From the NCBI RefSeq assembly GCF_002906155.1, contig NZ_MUJK01000001.1, positions 1-64,000 of the forward strand: a stretch of 64,000 nucleotides of DNA, written 5' to 3'. The notes beneath the pieces are model-generated. The model saw only the letters and a list, made by a program, of their open reading frames with translations. It had not been told where the DNA came from and made no database searches. Shown in pieces: positions 43,886-53,019 of this stretch; the stretch's first letter is position 1; each line of letters starts with the position of its first letter. The stretch is from Pseudomonas laurylsulfativorans (lineage in GTDB: Bacteria; Pseudomonadota; Gammaproteobacteria; Pseudomonadales; Pseudomonadaceae). The translations under genes were made by a program, and so were the position numbers.

Positions 43886-44539
43886 TCACCAGCCAGCCAG
43901 GGCAGCGTTTCTGCTGTCCCAGGTGCGTTGCTCCATACGGCCTTCAGCGTCTTTGTTTTTTGCCCAGGCGGTGAGCAGTACCATCGCGCCAAATCCGCCG
44001 ACGATGAGAACCGGATAGGCGGCCAGCAACTCGACCAGCGAGTACTTCCAGGCCAGCGGACGACCGACACCGAGCATGGCGGCATAGAACCACGACACGC
44101 CAGAGAGGGCGCCGGAGAACAGCGCGAGCATGCGCAGGTTGAAGGAAAGTTTGAGTAACGAACCGGCTTTTTTCAGCGCCGGCAATACAGCGCTGTGCAA
44201 CAGGAAGCCATTAAAGGTCAGCAGTACAACGATGCCGATCTTGGCTTGTAACTTTGGATTGAGGAAATACTCCATTCCCTTGCCGGCATAATCGATTCCG
44301 ATAATACCAATGCCGGTAATCCAGAGCGCTACCAGTGCAAGCGATACAGTTTTTTGAAGACTTTCCATGTGCGCGTCATCATGGTGACCCGACACATCCC
44401 CTTTAAGGAGTTGCTTGACCATTGCAATGTCACTGGTCAACACCAGTCCGATTGCGACACAGCAGGCGATAAGATGGAAATATACAACGCCCAAACGCAC
44501 ATATTCCGCGGCTGGCGCAGACAGTATACCAAGCTCCAT
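43886..44539 (-). CDS. Integral membrane protein of unknown function
   Basis: A 217-residue inner-membrane protein with about five to six predicted helices (about 12-36, 65-86, 96-120, 132-156, 168-190). Residues with possible functional weight are H22 (VVYFHLIACC), a HHDDAH loop near 52-57, and H114. It has no catalytic motif I recognise. A DUF2269-like or COG-type membrane protein is possible, unproven. Start ATG 44539; the C-terminus is hydrophilic (KNKDAEGRMEQRTW). Upstream of the small secreted protein on the same strand. Confidence 0.68.
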   Translation of the reverse strand: MELGILSAPAAEYVRLGVVYFHLIACCVAIGLVLTSDIAMVKQLLKGDVSGHHDDAHMESLQKTVSLALVALWITGIGIIGIDYAGKGMEYFLNPKLQAKIGIVVLLTFNGFLLHSAVLPALKKAGSLLKLSFNLRMLALFSGALSGVSWFYAAMLGVGRPLAWKYSLVELLAAYPVLIVGGFGAMVLLTAWAKNKDAEGRMEQRTWDSRNAALAGW

Positions 44540-45113
44540 GACGACCTCTTTGTACTAATAGTGGATCAACTTGACTTCAGCACGGCTAGTTGGATTTTTC
44601 CGTTGCTGACCGCAGTCAGGATCCAGCAATTTCTATTATTTAATCTTGCGGCATTACGCTGCGAAGAAAAAAGCGAGTTTCTCGAATGATCTTTTAATCA
44701 TTCGACCAGTTCCATTTTCAGGTAACAAAAACCTCATTCGCACTTGGCGCCTATATGAGGTTTAACTTCCGCTTCTGGGGGTCAGGTGAGGCTCGCAGCC
44801 CGTGTCACCTGTTGCGTATTCTGAACGAAAAAATCCGTACCAGTTCATTTTTTGATCAACTTTGCTGACCAACGGCAGTGCCCTGATTGGTCGCATATCG
44901 CCATCACTGAAGGGCGCAGCCAGCACCATGACTGGCTTTCGGCGAGTCGGGAGGCCGATGAAAGCCATTGCGTTTTTTTCGTCTTTTTTTCCATATTCCA
45001 TGGGGAAAATCGGGGGTTTTAAGCCGGTCAGCCATCAAAAAAACCCTGGCCGGGGTAAAAAACCAAGTCAAGGAACGCCCATTTTCCCCTCGAAAAAAGC
45101 CCATTCCGGACCG
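44540..45113. other. Intergenic region with stem-loops, no convincing gene
   Basis: A 574-base stretch. AAACCTCAT (44730-44738) and ATGAGGTTT (44756-44764) form a stem with an inner GC pair block, possibly a terminator. Minus-strand frames of 66-79 codons (44762-45001, 44904-45104) overlap one another and show no motif or ribosome site. It has several A and T runs (around 44970-45075), unlike the neighbouring DNA, and may include decayed sequence. Confidence 0.45.
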
Positions 45114-45305
45114 TTAATTGCGTCGTGCAGTGCGTCTCGCTACTCCGGCAACGCTTACGGGGGTGAGAGGGCGCCCGACCACCGCCTCGGCTTGAGGAAT
45201 GAAACTGTGTACACCGGGGATCGACAAGGTCTCTCCCACCTCAAGTGCGCACATCAGGACGAATCCCCCCAGGAGCAGTCCAGCCGATTTCATCAAGAGG
45301 TTCAT
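45114..45305 (-). CDS. Tiny secreted protein paired with DUF2092
   Basis: A 63-residue protein with a signal peptide or membrane anchor (SAGLLLGGFVLMCALEVGET) and a short basic tail VVGRPLTPVSVAGVARRTARR. The VGRPxTPVSVAGVARR ending is familiar from small hypothetical proteins encoded beside DUF2092 genes. The start overlaps the DUF2092 stop (ATGA), so it is translationally coupled, which argues that it is real. It may form a complex with the DUF2092 protein; no function is known. Confidence 0.72.
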   Translation of the reverse strand: MNLLMKSAGLLLGGFVLMCALEVGETLSIPGVHSFIPQAEAVVGRPLTPVSVAGVARRTARRN

Positions 45306-46111
45306 TTGGTTTTTCCTCGCACAAAATTGCTCGGCAAGTCCTCGGCGTTGGGCAGGTCTTTGAGCTCGATTTTTTTCGCATCCGTCGGGTTTTTAAAAGC
45401 AAAGTCATCAGCTGCAACGGTATCGCCGCTTTTCCAGTCGCTTAGCTGGATGCTGTATTGAGGGCCTCCGGCAATCAGTTTGGAAGTAATGGAATATCGG
45501 CAAGGATAGGGCCGGTCGCCCTGGGCAATCCAGATCTGCCAATCCACCTCTTTCTTCCTGAAGGCCAGGTGATCACATTCCACGCCACCGATAACACCAC
45601 TGCCCAGATCCTTGATGTCGTTGACGCCGGCCATCAGTTGTTCTTCAGGGTTGGACATGAACAGGTCCGCGCCGGGAAGCGGCCTGTTGTATTTATCCCT
45701 TAGCACATCGAGGAGATGGTCAAGCGTGCCCGGGACTTCGACCTGCGAGTAAATATTCTTGCCTTTTCCCAACAAGGTCAGCGTCTTGCCATCAAATAAC
45801 ATCGCGATATCTGTAAAACCGCTGGAACGCGTACTGCGCAACTTGTCGGGTCGATTGATAACGACAGTGCCGGAACCTGCCAGTGAGAGCCGTTGCTGAT
45901 CTTTAGTGACCACTTCAAGAATGGTGTCGTAGTTGAACGATATGCTTTTTTGCGCTGACATATAGTCAGACATGTTCTTGATCAAACTCTTGGCATAGGC
46001 CTCATCGGCTTGCGCCCCTGCCGACGCGCCAAAACCGATGAACAGTGCAAGTCCCGCCCCGGCGATGCGGGTTACAGAAGACTCGATCAATATTCGGGCG
46101 ATCTTTTCCAT
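45302..46111 (-). CDS. Periplasmic DUF2092 domain protein
   Basis: A 269-residue exported protein; signal region about 12-35 (SVTRIAGAGLALFIGFGASAGAQA). The mature part matches DUF2092: MSDYMSAQKSISFNYDTILEVVTKDQQRLSLAGSGTVVINRPDKLRSTRSS, VIGGVECDHLAFRKKEVDWQIWIAQGDRPYPCRYSITSK. The fold recalls LolA/LolB-like lipid-binding periplasmic proteins, so carriage of a hydrophobic molecule is conceivable. First gene of a two-gene unit with the tiny protein downstream. Physiological role unknown. Confidence 0.85.
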   Translation of the reverse strand: MEKIARILIESSVTRIAGAGLALFIGFGASAGAQADEAYAKSLIKNMSDYMSAQKSISFNYDTILEVVTKDQQRLSLAGSGTVVINRPDKLRSTRSSGFTDIAMLFDGKTLTLLGKGKNIYSQVEVPGTLDHLLDVLRDKYNRPLPGADLFMSNPEEQLMAGVNDIKDLGSGVIGGVECDHLAFRKKEVDWQIWIAQGDRPYPCRYSITSKLIAGGPQYSIQLSDWKSGDTVAADDFAFKNPTDAKKIELKDLPNAEDLPSNFVRGKTK

Positions 46112-46279
46112 AGGGGGTCACCACTACAGTGTGCAAGATGGGTAATGCGGATCTACAAAGTTAGTCGCATCACCCGTCGCGCGCTGTATATCGGGAGACC
46201 ACTCATCTGATATCAAGCGTGAAGTATTCGCCGAACACTGGAAGCGTTCTTTGCGGTTTGTTGTTGGCGGGAAAGACAC

Positions 46280-47173
46280 TCAGGCTGGGAATCGGGCTAT
46301 CCAGTGCCTGGCAATCTCTTCGCGCCGGCAGATCCACACAGCGTCGTGGCCTTGTACGTAATCGAGAAAGCGCGCCAGCGCCATCGCACGACCAGGATGG
46401 CCACTGATCCGCCCATGCAGGCCGACGCTCATCATCTTCGGGTGTTGCGCGCCCTCCTGCCACAGCAGGTCGAAAGCATCCTTGAGAAGCTGGAAGAAGT
46501 CCTCACCGCAGGCGAAACCATTGGGCAGCAGATAGCGGGCGTCGTTGTTGACCAGTGTGTAAGGGATCACCAGGTGGGCGGGCGAGCCTGGGAGCCAATA
46601 GGGCAGATCATCGTTGTAGGCGTCCGAGCTATAGAGAAACCCGCCTTCCTCACGCAACAGGCGGCGGGTGTTCTGGCTGACCCTTCCTGTGTACCAACCT
46701 ACGGGGCGTTTACCGCAGATCTGCTCGATCACGTCGAGGGTGATGCGGATATGGCGCCGCTCCTGGTCTTCAGGCGTGTCGCGATAGTCCAGCCAACGGT
46801 AGCCATGCCCGGCAATCTCATGCCCGGCAGCGCAGAGCGCATGGCCAATCGCCGGGGTGAGTTCCAGTGCCCGGCCGACGGCGAAGGCGGTCAGCGGCAG
46901 GCCCCGGGCGTTGAACAGCTCCAGAATGCGCCACACACCTGCACGTGATCCGTATTCGTACATGCCCTCGACGCTCAAGTCCGGTTCCCCCACACGTGGC
47001 GGGCGGCCCGGTAGCTCGTGAAGCCAGGCCTCAGATTGTGCATCGCCATTGAGGATGCATGACTCCGCGCCTTCTTCGATGTTGAGTACGAACTGGACCG
47101 CGATGCGCGCCTCACCGGGCCATTGCGGGTGGGGTGGGCAGCCGCCATAGCCGACCAGGTCGCGCGCGGACAT
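46280..47173 (-). CDS. Polysaccharide-deacetylase-fold hydrolase, allantoinase PuuE-like
   Basis: A 297-residue member of the cofactor-free allantoinase branch of the NodB/polysaccharide deacetylase family. YGGCPPHPQWPGEARIAVQFVLNIEEGAE at the start and GHEIAGHGYRWLDYRD (about 117-132) with EEGGFLYSSDAYNDDLPYW later are typical of PuuE. True PuuE opens allantoin to allantoate; however, no other uric-acid or allantoin gene lies nearby, and it is coupled instead to a GNAT gene (stop and start share one base, TGATG), so it may act on another cyclic amide or N-acyl compound. Cytoplasmic. Normal length. Confidence 0.82.
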   Translation of the reverse strand: MSARDLVGYGGCPPHPQWPGEARIAVQFVLNIEEGAESCILNGDAQSEAWLHELPGRPPRVGEPDLSVEGMYEYGSRAGVWRILELFNARGLPLTAFAVGRALELTPAIGHALCAAGHEIAGHGYRWLDYRDTPEDQERRHIRITLDVIEQICGKRPVGWYTGRVSQNTRRLLREEGGFLYSSDAYNDDLPYWLPGSPAHLVIPYTLVNNDARYLLPNGFACGEDFFQLLKDAFDLLWQEGAQHPKMMSVGLHGRISGHPGRAMALARFLDYVQGHDAVWICRREEIARHWIARFPA

Positions 47174-48045
47174 CAGCCCAGCTCGAAGGTCGTGACGCCG
47201 AACACACGCTCGTGTGCGATCGCCGGAGGAGGGCCGAGGTACATGCGTGCGCAGCCGAAAACCTCGGCCATGCCCTGTTGCTGCACGAGCGCCATCGCGG
47301 CGGGGTTATTCTGCGGGGCATCGAGAAACAGCGGACCACCCTGCGCAAATTCCGCCAGGCGCGTATAGAGGGCATTGGCTGCCAGGGCGTCATCGGCGAA
47401 CAAGGGGCCGATCTTGTAGCCTTCCCGGCAGCGCCTTACTACGCCATAGCCGCTTAGCTTGCCCTCGCGCTGGCAACCCAGGGCGAGCGCATCGGCTTGG
47501 GCTATCCACCCGCTCAGGAAGGTTGCGCGCGGGGCGGGGAAGCAGGTGCGGTCGTAATCGACAACCTGATCGAACGGGAAGGTGGCCAACGGGACGATGT
47601 CCTGGTCGCCTGCCTGCGAGGTCGTCGGGCGTTCGGTGGTCGTGGCACGAAAACGCATGTTGCGATGGGAGAACACGAAACCACCTTTGGCGTAGTAGTC
47701 CTGCATCGCAAAGACGCCGTCCATGCCGATGCTCGCGCCTGGGCGCAGGCGGGCGAGGAGTCGCTCGCGGCGTGCGTGCCAGAGGGTATTGCCCAAACCT
47801 TGACCGCGATACTCAGGCCGAACAATGAAAAAACCCATGAAGCCGAATTCGCCATTGTAGGAGGTGATGGCACCGCCGCCGATCAATTCGCCGCCCCGGG
47901 TCGCCGCGATAAAGGCGGCAGGGTCCGTCGCCCAGAACAGCTCGGCATCGTGAAAGCCGGGATTCCAACCCTCACGGGCAGCCCATTCGACGAGCTCATC
48001 CAGCTCGGGTCGGGTCATGTTGCGTATGACCAGCTGATTCGACAC
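47173..48045 (-). CDS. Two-domain GNAT N-acetyltransferase
   Basis: A 290-residue protein. The first GNAT domain (about 5-125) has the acetyl-CoA-binding motif in FFIVRPEYRGQGLGNTLWHARRERLL. A second, weaker domain (about 140-285, GNAT C-terminal YhcP-like: YDRTCFPAPRATFLSGWI, KIGPLFADDALAANALYTRL) follows, the layout of acetyltransferases that modify small amines. Coupled to the downstream deacetylase-fold gene by a one-base overlap, so the two likely act on the same compound class. Substrate unknown. Confidence 0.86.
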   Translation of the reverse strand: MSNQLVIRNMTRPELDELVEWAAREGWNPGFHDAELFWATDPAAFIAATRGGELIGGGAITSYNGEFGFMGFFIVRPEYRGQGLGNTLWHARRERLLARLRPGASIGMDGVFAMQDYYAKGGFVFSHRNMRFRATTTERPTTSQAGDQDIVPLATFPFDQVVDYDRTCFPAPRATFLSGWIAQADALALGCQREGKLSGYGVVRRCREGYKIGPLFADDALAANALYTRLAEFAQGGPLFLDAPQNNPAAMALVQQQGMAEVFGCARMYLGPPPAIAHERVFGVTTFELG

Positions 48046-48158
48046 CGCGAAGTTCTCCTCAGTCGCTAATCGAGCGTGTGGTCCATCCCCACTCTGAACC
48101 CTTTCGGTATAGCTTCAACCCGAGTATTGATCCAGGCCGTCACGTCACCTGAAGGCGT

Positions 48159-48611
48159 TCATAGGGGCGCTTTCAAAAAGCGCTGTTCATGATCAGGGTC
48201 CGGCAACAGGCATGTGTCGTATTTCCCGAAGAGCCGATAACGATTGAGGGCAATGCGGTCGTACGCCCAATCCAGAAGTTTGCGAGGAAAGATGCGCAAC
48301 AGGTTCACGGGGCGCCAGAGTGCGGGCAACTGGGCAAAGATTTCGAAAAAAGCTTGCGAGCGCACCCAGTAGTGTCGGTCGCGGATCACCGCCATGCTGT
48401 CGAATTGATCCACGGGCAAACCTGCCCACGCGAGCAGGGCCTGCCCCTCAGGTGACTGAACCGCCGCCAAGCGCACGCGCCGCTGGCGATCATGGCGAAT
48501 CACGAACCTCACCCAGCCATTGCACAGCTTGCAGACACCGTCGAACAAGACCACCGTCTCTCCTGGTGCGAGCAGTGGCGCGGGTGTGAGGCGGATTGGC
48601 GAGGCTGGCAT
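48159..48611 (-). CDS. DCC-family thiol-disulfide oxidoreductase (DUF393)
   Basis: A 150-residue protein with the DCC signature VVLFDGVCKLCNGWVRFVIRHDRQRRVRLAAVQSPEGQALL, a thioredoxin-like fold with an exposed CxxC. LDWAYDRIALNRYRLFGKYDTCLLP near the end is typical. ATG 48611 begins the family-like part; a longer frame to 48935 adds an unlikely 108 residues with many cysteines. No clear partner. Often found as a stand-alone gene in pseudomonads; biological role undetermined. Confidence 0.82.
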   Translation of the reverse strand: MPASPIRLTPAPLLAPGETVVLFDGVCKLCNGWVRFVIRHDRQRRVRLAAVQSPEGQALLAWAGLPVDQFDSMAVIRDRHYWVRSQAFFEIFAQLPALWRPVNLLRIFPRKLLDWAYDRIALNRYRLFGKYDTCLLPDPDHEQRFLKAPL

Positions 48612-48982
48612 AAGCGTGGGTCCAAGGGCGCCTGGTAATCCCGGATCATAACCGCGTGCCAGCGTTGAAAGTCTGCATTTGGTCGATTGCTCTCGGTTAC
48701 GAAGGGGGGGGCTAACTATCACTGCGCTGAAGTTGAATTCATAGCCTTCTTCCCGCCGAGCTGCGCTCGATCCGAAAAGGCTCCCGACGGGATGGCCAGC
48801 TCCGCAGTACAGCCGCCATCCGGCAGATAACAGATATTGCGAAAACGCTTTCAGCATCCACTCCCCTGTCGCCAAATGCCAAACCCCTGACAGCAAATGA
48901 CAATTCTTTGGCAAGCAACAACAGCAGTATGGCAACGACGTAATAACCGTTACCCGTCATTGCCTGCCAAAGGAAAACAATA
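48612..48982. other. Divergent spacer, promoter of the cupin operon
   Basis: A 371-base region between a minus-strand and a plus-strand gene. Three CTTTGGCAAG/AATGACAATTCTTTGGCA-like A/T-rich patches near 48895-48975 are probably part of the cupin promoter. No gene seen. Confidence 0.4.
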
Positions 48983-49501
48983 ATGCCAATGCCCGTACCG
49001 TTCTTCGATCACAAGGAACTGCTGACCCTCAATACCAACGAGATGCCGATCTACAAAGATGCCATGGCACCTTATTTCCCCGGCGTCGATGTGCAGCCGC
49101 TCTACCTGGACCCGAACCTGGGCATCTGGACGTTGCGGGTGATCTTCCAGCCCGGTGTGCGCCTGCCTTGCCATTACCACACCGGCCCGGTCCATCTGTT
49201 CACGATGTCGGGCCGGTGGCACTACGTCGAGTACCCGGAACAGCCGCAGACAGCGGGCTGCTACCTCTATGAGCCGGGCGGCTCGATCCATACCTTCATG
49301 GTTCCCGAAGACAACACCGAGCCCACCGACACCTTCATGGTGGTCTATGGCGCCAACATCAACTTCGACCAGGACGGCAACTTCGTGAACGTCATGGACG
49401 CCACGGACATCATGCAAATCATCGATCGCCTGGTGAAGGAACGCGGCCTGGAGCCTGCCAGGTACATCCGTCCCGGCAACGCCGGTTACACCGTCGGCTG
49501 A
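48983..49501 (+). CDS. Cupin protein, 2,4'-dihydroxyacetophenone-dioxygenase-like
   Basis: A 172-residue single-domain cupin. Metal ligands are suggested by CHYHTGPVHLFTMSGRWHYVEYPEQP (His pair plus Glu) and the later GSIHTFMVPEDNTE. The overall pattern is that of the 2,4'-dihydroxyacetophenone dioxygenase family, ring-side-chain cleaving enzymes, though many members have other roles. It starts a set of genes (SDR, Zn-dehydrogenase) that ends at a convergent AraC regulator, so it is likely part of an inducible catabolic pathway for an oxygenated hydrophobic compound. ATG 48983 after AAAGGAAAACAATA. Confidence 0.78.
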   Translation: MPMPVPFFDHKELLTLNTNEMPIYKDAMAPYFPGVDVQPLYLDPNLGIWTLRVIFQPGVRLPCHYHTGPVHLFTMSGRWHYVEYPEQPQTAGCYLYEPGGSIHTFMVPEDNTEPTDTFMVVYGANINFDQDGNFVNVMDATDIMQIIDRLVKERGLEPARYIRPGNAGYTVG

Positions 49502-49559
49502 GTACTCGCGGCGGGCGCCACGGCGTCCGTCAATCCGGTCAATTTTTGGAGAGTGCTCA

Positions 49560-50582
49560 ATGAGCCATCCTGCCATGCCAACCGGCATCGAAGGGCAGAC
49601 GCCTGACGTGCCGCGTTCGGTGTTCATTACAGGTGCTAGCGGTTTTATCGGCCAGGCCCTGGCCCGTCGTTATCGTGCGCTGGGGGTCGAGGTTCGCGGC
49701 ATGGACCTGCGGGCCGATGCGGCCAACGGCGTAGTCGCCGGCGATCTGACCCGCCCGCAGGAATGGGCCGGCCATGCCCACGGCTGCGAGCTGTTCATCA
49801 ACACCGCGGCCGTGGTGTCCCTGGCGGCACCCTGGAAGCAGTACCGCGAGGTGTCCGTTCGCGGTGTGCGCAATTGCCTGGACGTGGCGATCCAGGGCGG
49901 TGCCCGGCGCTTCGTGCAGTTTTCCTCCATCGCAGCCCTCGGCTGGGAGTATCCCGAGCAGGCGGACGAGCGCACTGACGTGGTCATCGGTGATCACTAT
50001 CGCTACGGCGTTGCCAAGGGCGCGAGTGAGCACGTGGTGCTGGCGGCTCATGCAGCGGGTGAAATCGACTGCACCATCGTCCGTCCGGGCGACGTCTACG
50101 GCCCGGGCTCCCGCGCCTGGCTCAGCGAGCCGCTGAAGATGGCCAAGGCCGGCGCGCTGATCCTGCCCAATGGCGGCGAGGGTCGCTGGACGCCGGTGTA
50201 CATCGAAGACCTGCTTGACGGCGTGATGCTGGCGGCCGGATTGCCGCAGGCGATCGGGCAGATTTTCCACGTCAGCGCGAGTGAGTCGGTCAGCTGTCGC
50301 GAGTTTTTCAGCCATCACTGGCACTGGGCCGGACGCAGCGGTGCACCGCGCAGCCTGCCGCTGGGGCTGGCAGTGACGCTGACGTGGGCGATCTGGAACG
50401 TCAATCGGCTGTTGTGCCGTAACGACGAGGTGACGCCCGACACCATGTACATGTTTTCGCGCACCGGCGGCATTTCGATCGACAAGGCCCGGCGTCTGCT
50501 CGGCTATTCGCCGAAGGTGAACCTGGAGGAGGGCTTGCGGCGCTCCGAGACGTGGCTTCGCGAAGTCGGTCAATTGAGCTGA
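49560..50582 (+). CDS. NAD-dependent epimerase/dehydratase, 3beta-HSD-like
   Basis: Extended SDR of 340 residues. SVFITGASGFIGQALARRY is the coenzyme motif; FSSIAALGWEYPE gives the active-site serine region; YGVAKG supplies the catalytic Tyr and Lys. The C-terminal half (GEGRWTPVYIEDLLDGVMLAAG, DKARRLLGYSPKVNLEEGLRRS) is that of the 3beta-hydroxysteroid dehydrogenase/isomerase-like group. Hence it may oxidise a secondary alcohol on a bulky lipid or terpenoid. Follows the cupin by 58 bases with GGAGAGTGCTCA before ATG 49560. Confidence 0.83.
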   Translation: MSHPAMPTGIEGQTPDVPRSVFITGASGFIGQALARRYRALGVEVRGMDLRADAANGVVAGDLTRPQEWAGHAHGCELFINTAAVVSLAAPWKQYREVSVRGVRNCLDVAIQGGARRFVQFSSIAALGWEYPEQADERTDVVIGDHYRYGVAKGASEHVVLAAHAAGEIDCTIVRPGDVYGPGSRAWLSEPLKMAKAGALILPNGGEGRWTPVYIEDLLDGVMLAAGLPQAIGQIFHVSASESVSCREFFSHHWHWAGRSGAPRSLPLGLAVTLTWAIWNVNRLLCRNDEVTPDTMYMFSRTGGISIDKARRLLGYSPKVNLEEGLRRSETWLREVGQLS

Positions 50583-50633
50583 TGCGAGCGGGTCGCCGGG
50601 TCCCGGCGTCCGAACCTGACGGGGAGATTTTTC

Positions 50634-51713
50634 ATGAAAGCTGTTGTCATGCGCGACAAGCAACTGGTGGTCGACTCCATCGCTGCGCCCACGCCGGGGC
50701 GGGGCGAGGTGCTGGTCAAGACGCTCGCCTGCGGGATCTGTGGCTCGGACCTGCACATGTTCCATCACTGCGAGCATGTATTGGCCAACTTCAAGCGCGG
50801 CCACATCCCGATTGACTTCGATGACCGGCAAGACGTTGTGTTTGGCCACGAGTACTGTGCAGAGATCCTCGATCACGGCCCGGGCAGCGACAAGACACTC
50901 AAGGTGGGGACGCGGGTGTGTTCGCTGCCGTTCTTGATCACGCCGCAGCATTTCCACCACATCGGTTTTTCCAATCGTTATCCGGGTGGTTACGGCGAGC
51001 AGATGGTGCTGGCCGAACAGATGTTGATGCCGGTGCCAGGGGATCTGCCCGCGGACGTTGCGGCGCTGACCGAGCCCTTGACCGTGGCCGCCCACGCGGT
51101 GAACCGTGCCCGCCTGGAGGGCAATGAAGTGCCGGTGGTCATCGGTTGCGGACCCATTGGCCTGGCCTTGATCGCGGTGTTGAAATCCCGCGGCATAGGC
51201 CCGGTGGTGGCGTCGGATTTTTCTGCCGGGCGTCGTGCCCTGGCGGAGAAAATGGGCGCCGATGTGGTAGTCAATCCAGCCGAGCAATCGCCTTACCAGT
51301 CCTGGCTGCAAGTGGCGGCACCCGAAGGCTACGACATCAACGGCCCGATGGCGCTGCTGGGTCTCGGCCCGCAGCCAAGGCCGTGTGTAGTCTTCGAATG
51401 CGTGGGCATTCCGGGGTTGATTCAGCAGGTGCTGCAGAATGCGCCGCCGCGCTCGCGCCTGATTGTGGTCGGGGTGTGCATGGAGAGCGACTGGATCGAG
51501 CCGCTGATGGGCATCAGCAAGGAAATGAACGTGCATTTTTCCTTTGGCTACACCGGTGAAGAGTTCGCCCACACCCTGCATGCCCTGGCCGACGGCAAGC
51601 TCGACGGCGCGCCGATGATCACCGGTCGCGTGTCGCTGGACCAGGTGGCCGGCGCCTTCACCGACCTGACCCAGCCCGATGAGCATGCGAAAATCATCAT
51701 CACCTACGACTGA
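50634..51713 (+). CDS. Zinc-binding (MDR) alcohol dehydrogenase
   Basis: Medium-chain dehydrogenase of 359 residues. Catalytic zinc ligands: Cys in CGICGSDLHMFHH and His-Glu in VFGHEYCAEIL. The structural-zinc lobe with four cysteines seems to be missing (VCSLPFLITPQHFHHIG). The coenzyme fold has VVIGCGPIGLALIAVLKSRG. Presumably oxidises an alcohol produced or left by the neighbouring SDR and cupin steps. Separated from the SDR gene by 51 bases; its last ten bases overlap the end of the convergent AraC gene. Confidence 0.87.
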   Translation: MKAVVMRDKQLVVDSIAAPTPGRGEVLVKTLACGICGSDLHMFHHCEHVLANFKRGHIPIDFDDRQDVVFGHEYCAEILDHGPGSDKTLKVGTRVCSLPFLITPQHFHHIGFSNRYPGGYGEQMVLAEQMLMPVPGDLPADVAALTEPLTVAAHAVNRARLEGNEVPVVIGCGPIGLALIAVLKSRGIGPVVASDFSAGRRALAEKMGADVVVNPAEQSPYQSWLQVAAPEGYDINGPMALLGLGPQPRPCVVFECVGIPGLIQQVLQNAPPRSRLIVVGVCMESDWIEPLMGISKEMNVHFSFGYTGEEFAHTLHALADGKLDGAPMITGRVSLDQVAGAFTDLTQPDEHAKIIITYD

Positions 51714-52756
51714 GTCTTTGTCGCCCTGAGCTGCGTGCCGGCCTGCGGGTCGGCGCGCAATTGGGTACGGCGTACCCTCGGCGGCACACCGTACCAGCGC
51801 TTGCAGGCGCGATTGAACGAACTCTGCTCGGCATAGCCCAGCAGGCCGGCAATCTGGGCCATGGGCATGTTCGCCTCGGCCAGATACAGCTCGGCCAACT
51901 CCCGGCGCGCCAGCTCGACCATGTCTTCGAACACCAGCTCGCTTTCGGCCAGACGCCTTTGCAGCGAGCGCTCACGTAGGCCAAGTTGTTCGGCGATCAG
52001 CGGCAGGGCGCAGCGCTGGGTGGGCAACAGACGGCGGATCGAGGCTTCGACCTGGCTGCCGATGTCCAGTGGGTTGGCGACGTCCATGCTGCTGACGTAA
52101 TCCATCATGGTGTCGTGCAACTGAATGTTGTGCTGGTCGATAAGCTTGCTCAAGCACTCCGGCATCAGCACCAGGGCGTTGTGCGCCTGGCCGAAGTAAG
52201 TGCGGGCACCGAAGAAGCGCTGGTAACGGCTCTGCGGCAATCGTGCTTCGGTGCGCGACAGCACCGAATGCGGACGGAATCCCGGCCCGTAGAGCATCTG
52301 CAAGGTTTTGAACATGACCCCCAGCGTCAGCTCAATGATCTGGCGTTGGCGAGGGGCAGGGCGCAGACGCAACTCATAAATCAGGTACGGATGCGCGGCG
52401 TCGATCTCGGTGTCCAGGCTCACCTGCACGCCAGGGCTATAGGTGTGCAGGTAGCGGGTGACCTCCGACAGCGCTTCGCCGAGGTTGCGCGCATTTTGCG
52501 CGATCACCGCCAGCGGACCGAGGATGGTGATGCTTTGTCGCTCGGCCAGGCGCAGGCCGAAGTCAATGCATTGCAACTGTTCGGCACTCAGTTCGAGCAG
52601 GTTGATCATCGCCCGGTACGGAATCACCGCCGAGCCATTGTCGAGCAGCCTGGGTTCGATCTGCATTTGGCGCAGCAGGTCCTCGGGGTTGCCACCCAGG
52701 TCCCGTACAAGCTCGGGGAACCCGGTCAGCGAGGTGGTTCTGATCAAGGCAGTCAT
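51704..52756 (-). CDS. AraC-family regulator (PF12625-type ligand domain)
   Basis: A 350-residue regulator. The N-terminal domain (LVRDLGGNPEDLLRQMQIEPRLLDNGSAVIPYRAMINLLELSAEQ) is the Arabinose_bd type seen in OruR/ArgR-like and lipid-responsive AraC proteins. The C-terminal HTH pair contains LIAEQLGLRERSLQRRLAESELVFEDMV and MAQIAGLLGYAEQSSFNRACKRWYGVPPRVRR. ATG 52756 begins the family-like part. It stands between the cupin-SDR-ADH genes and the divergent DUF1302 operon, so it may control both. Inducer unknown. Confidence 0.87.
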   Translation of the reverse strand: MTALIRTTSLTGFPELVRDLGGNPEDLLRQMQIEPRLLDNGSAVIPYRAMINLLELSAEQLQCIDFGLRLAERQSITILGPLAVIAQNARNLGEALSEVTRYLHTYSPGVQVSLDTEIDAAHPYLIYELRLRPAPRQRQIIELTLGVMFKTLQMLYGPGFRPHSVLSRTEARLPQSRYQRFFGARTYFGQAHNALVLMPECLSKLIDQHNIQLHDTMMDYVSSMDVANPLDIGSQVEASIRRLLPTQRCALPLIAEQLGLRERSLQRRLAESELVFEDMVELARRELAELYLAEANMPMAQIAGLLGYAEQSSFNRACKRWYGVPPRVRRTQLRADPQAGTQLRATKTQS

Positions 52757-53019
52757 GGTCGGGGCTTTTGGCTCTTGTTCTATGAAACGGGCGCCTTTGC
52801 GGGTCGTGTTCGATCCCTTGAGTCGGGCAGTGCCATCGTCCCTGCATTTTCCACGGACGAACAGTTCAATTCGACCGGTGACGGCAAATGACAAACATCT
52901 GACGTGAAATGACAAAGGTATTTCCAGCCCCCCTCTGCATGCTTGCGCAAACAAACAAGAACGCTCAGCCAAGGGGTCAAGACTGACTCCGCACGGTAAG
53001 GGCGATGGCGGAGATCTGC

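Noticed and set aside
44762..45104. Minus-strand frames of 66-79 codons after the DUF2092 pair
   Set aside because: They overlap one another, lack ribosome sites and have no recognisable pattern.
49557..51686. A 709-codon minus-strand frame across the SDR and Zn-dehydrogenase genes
   Set aside because: It covers two genes with intact coenzyme and zinc motifs on the plus strand and has no motif of its own.
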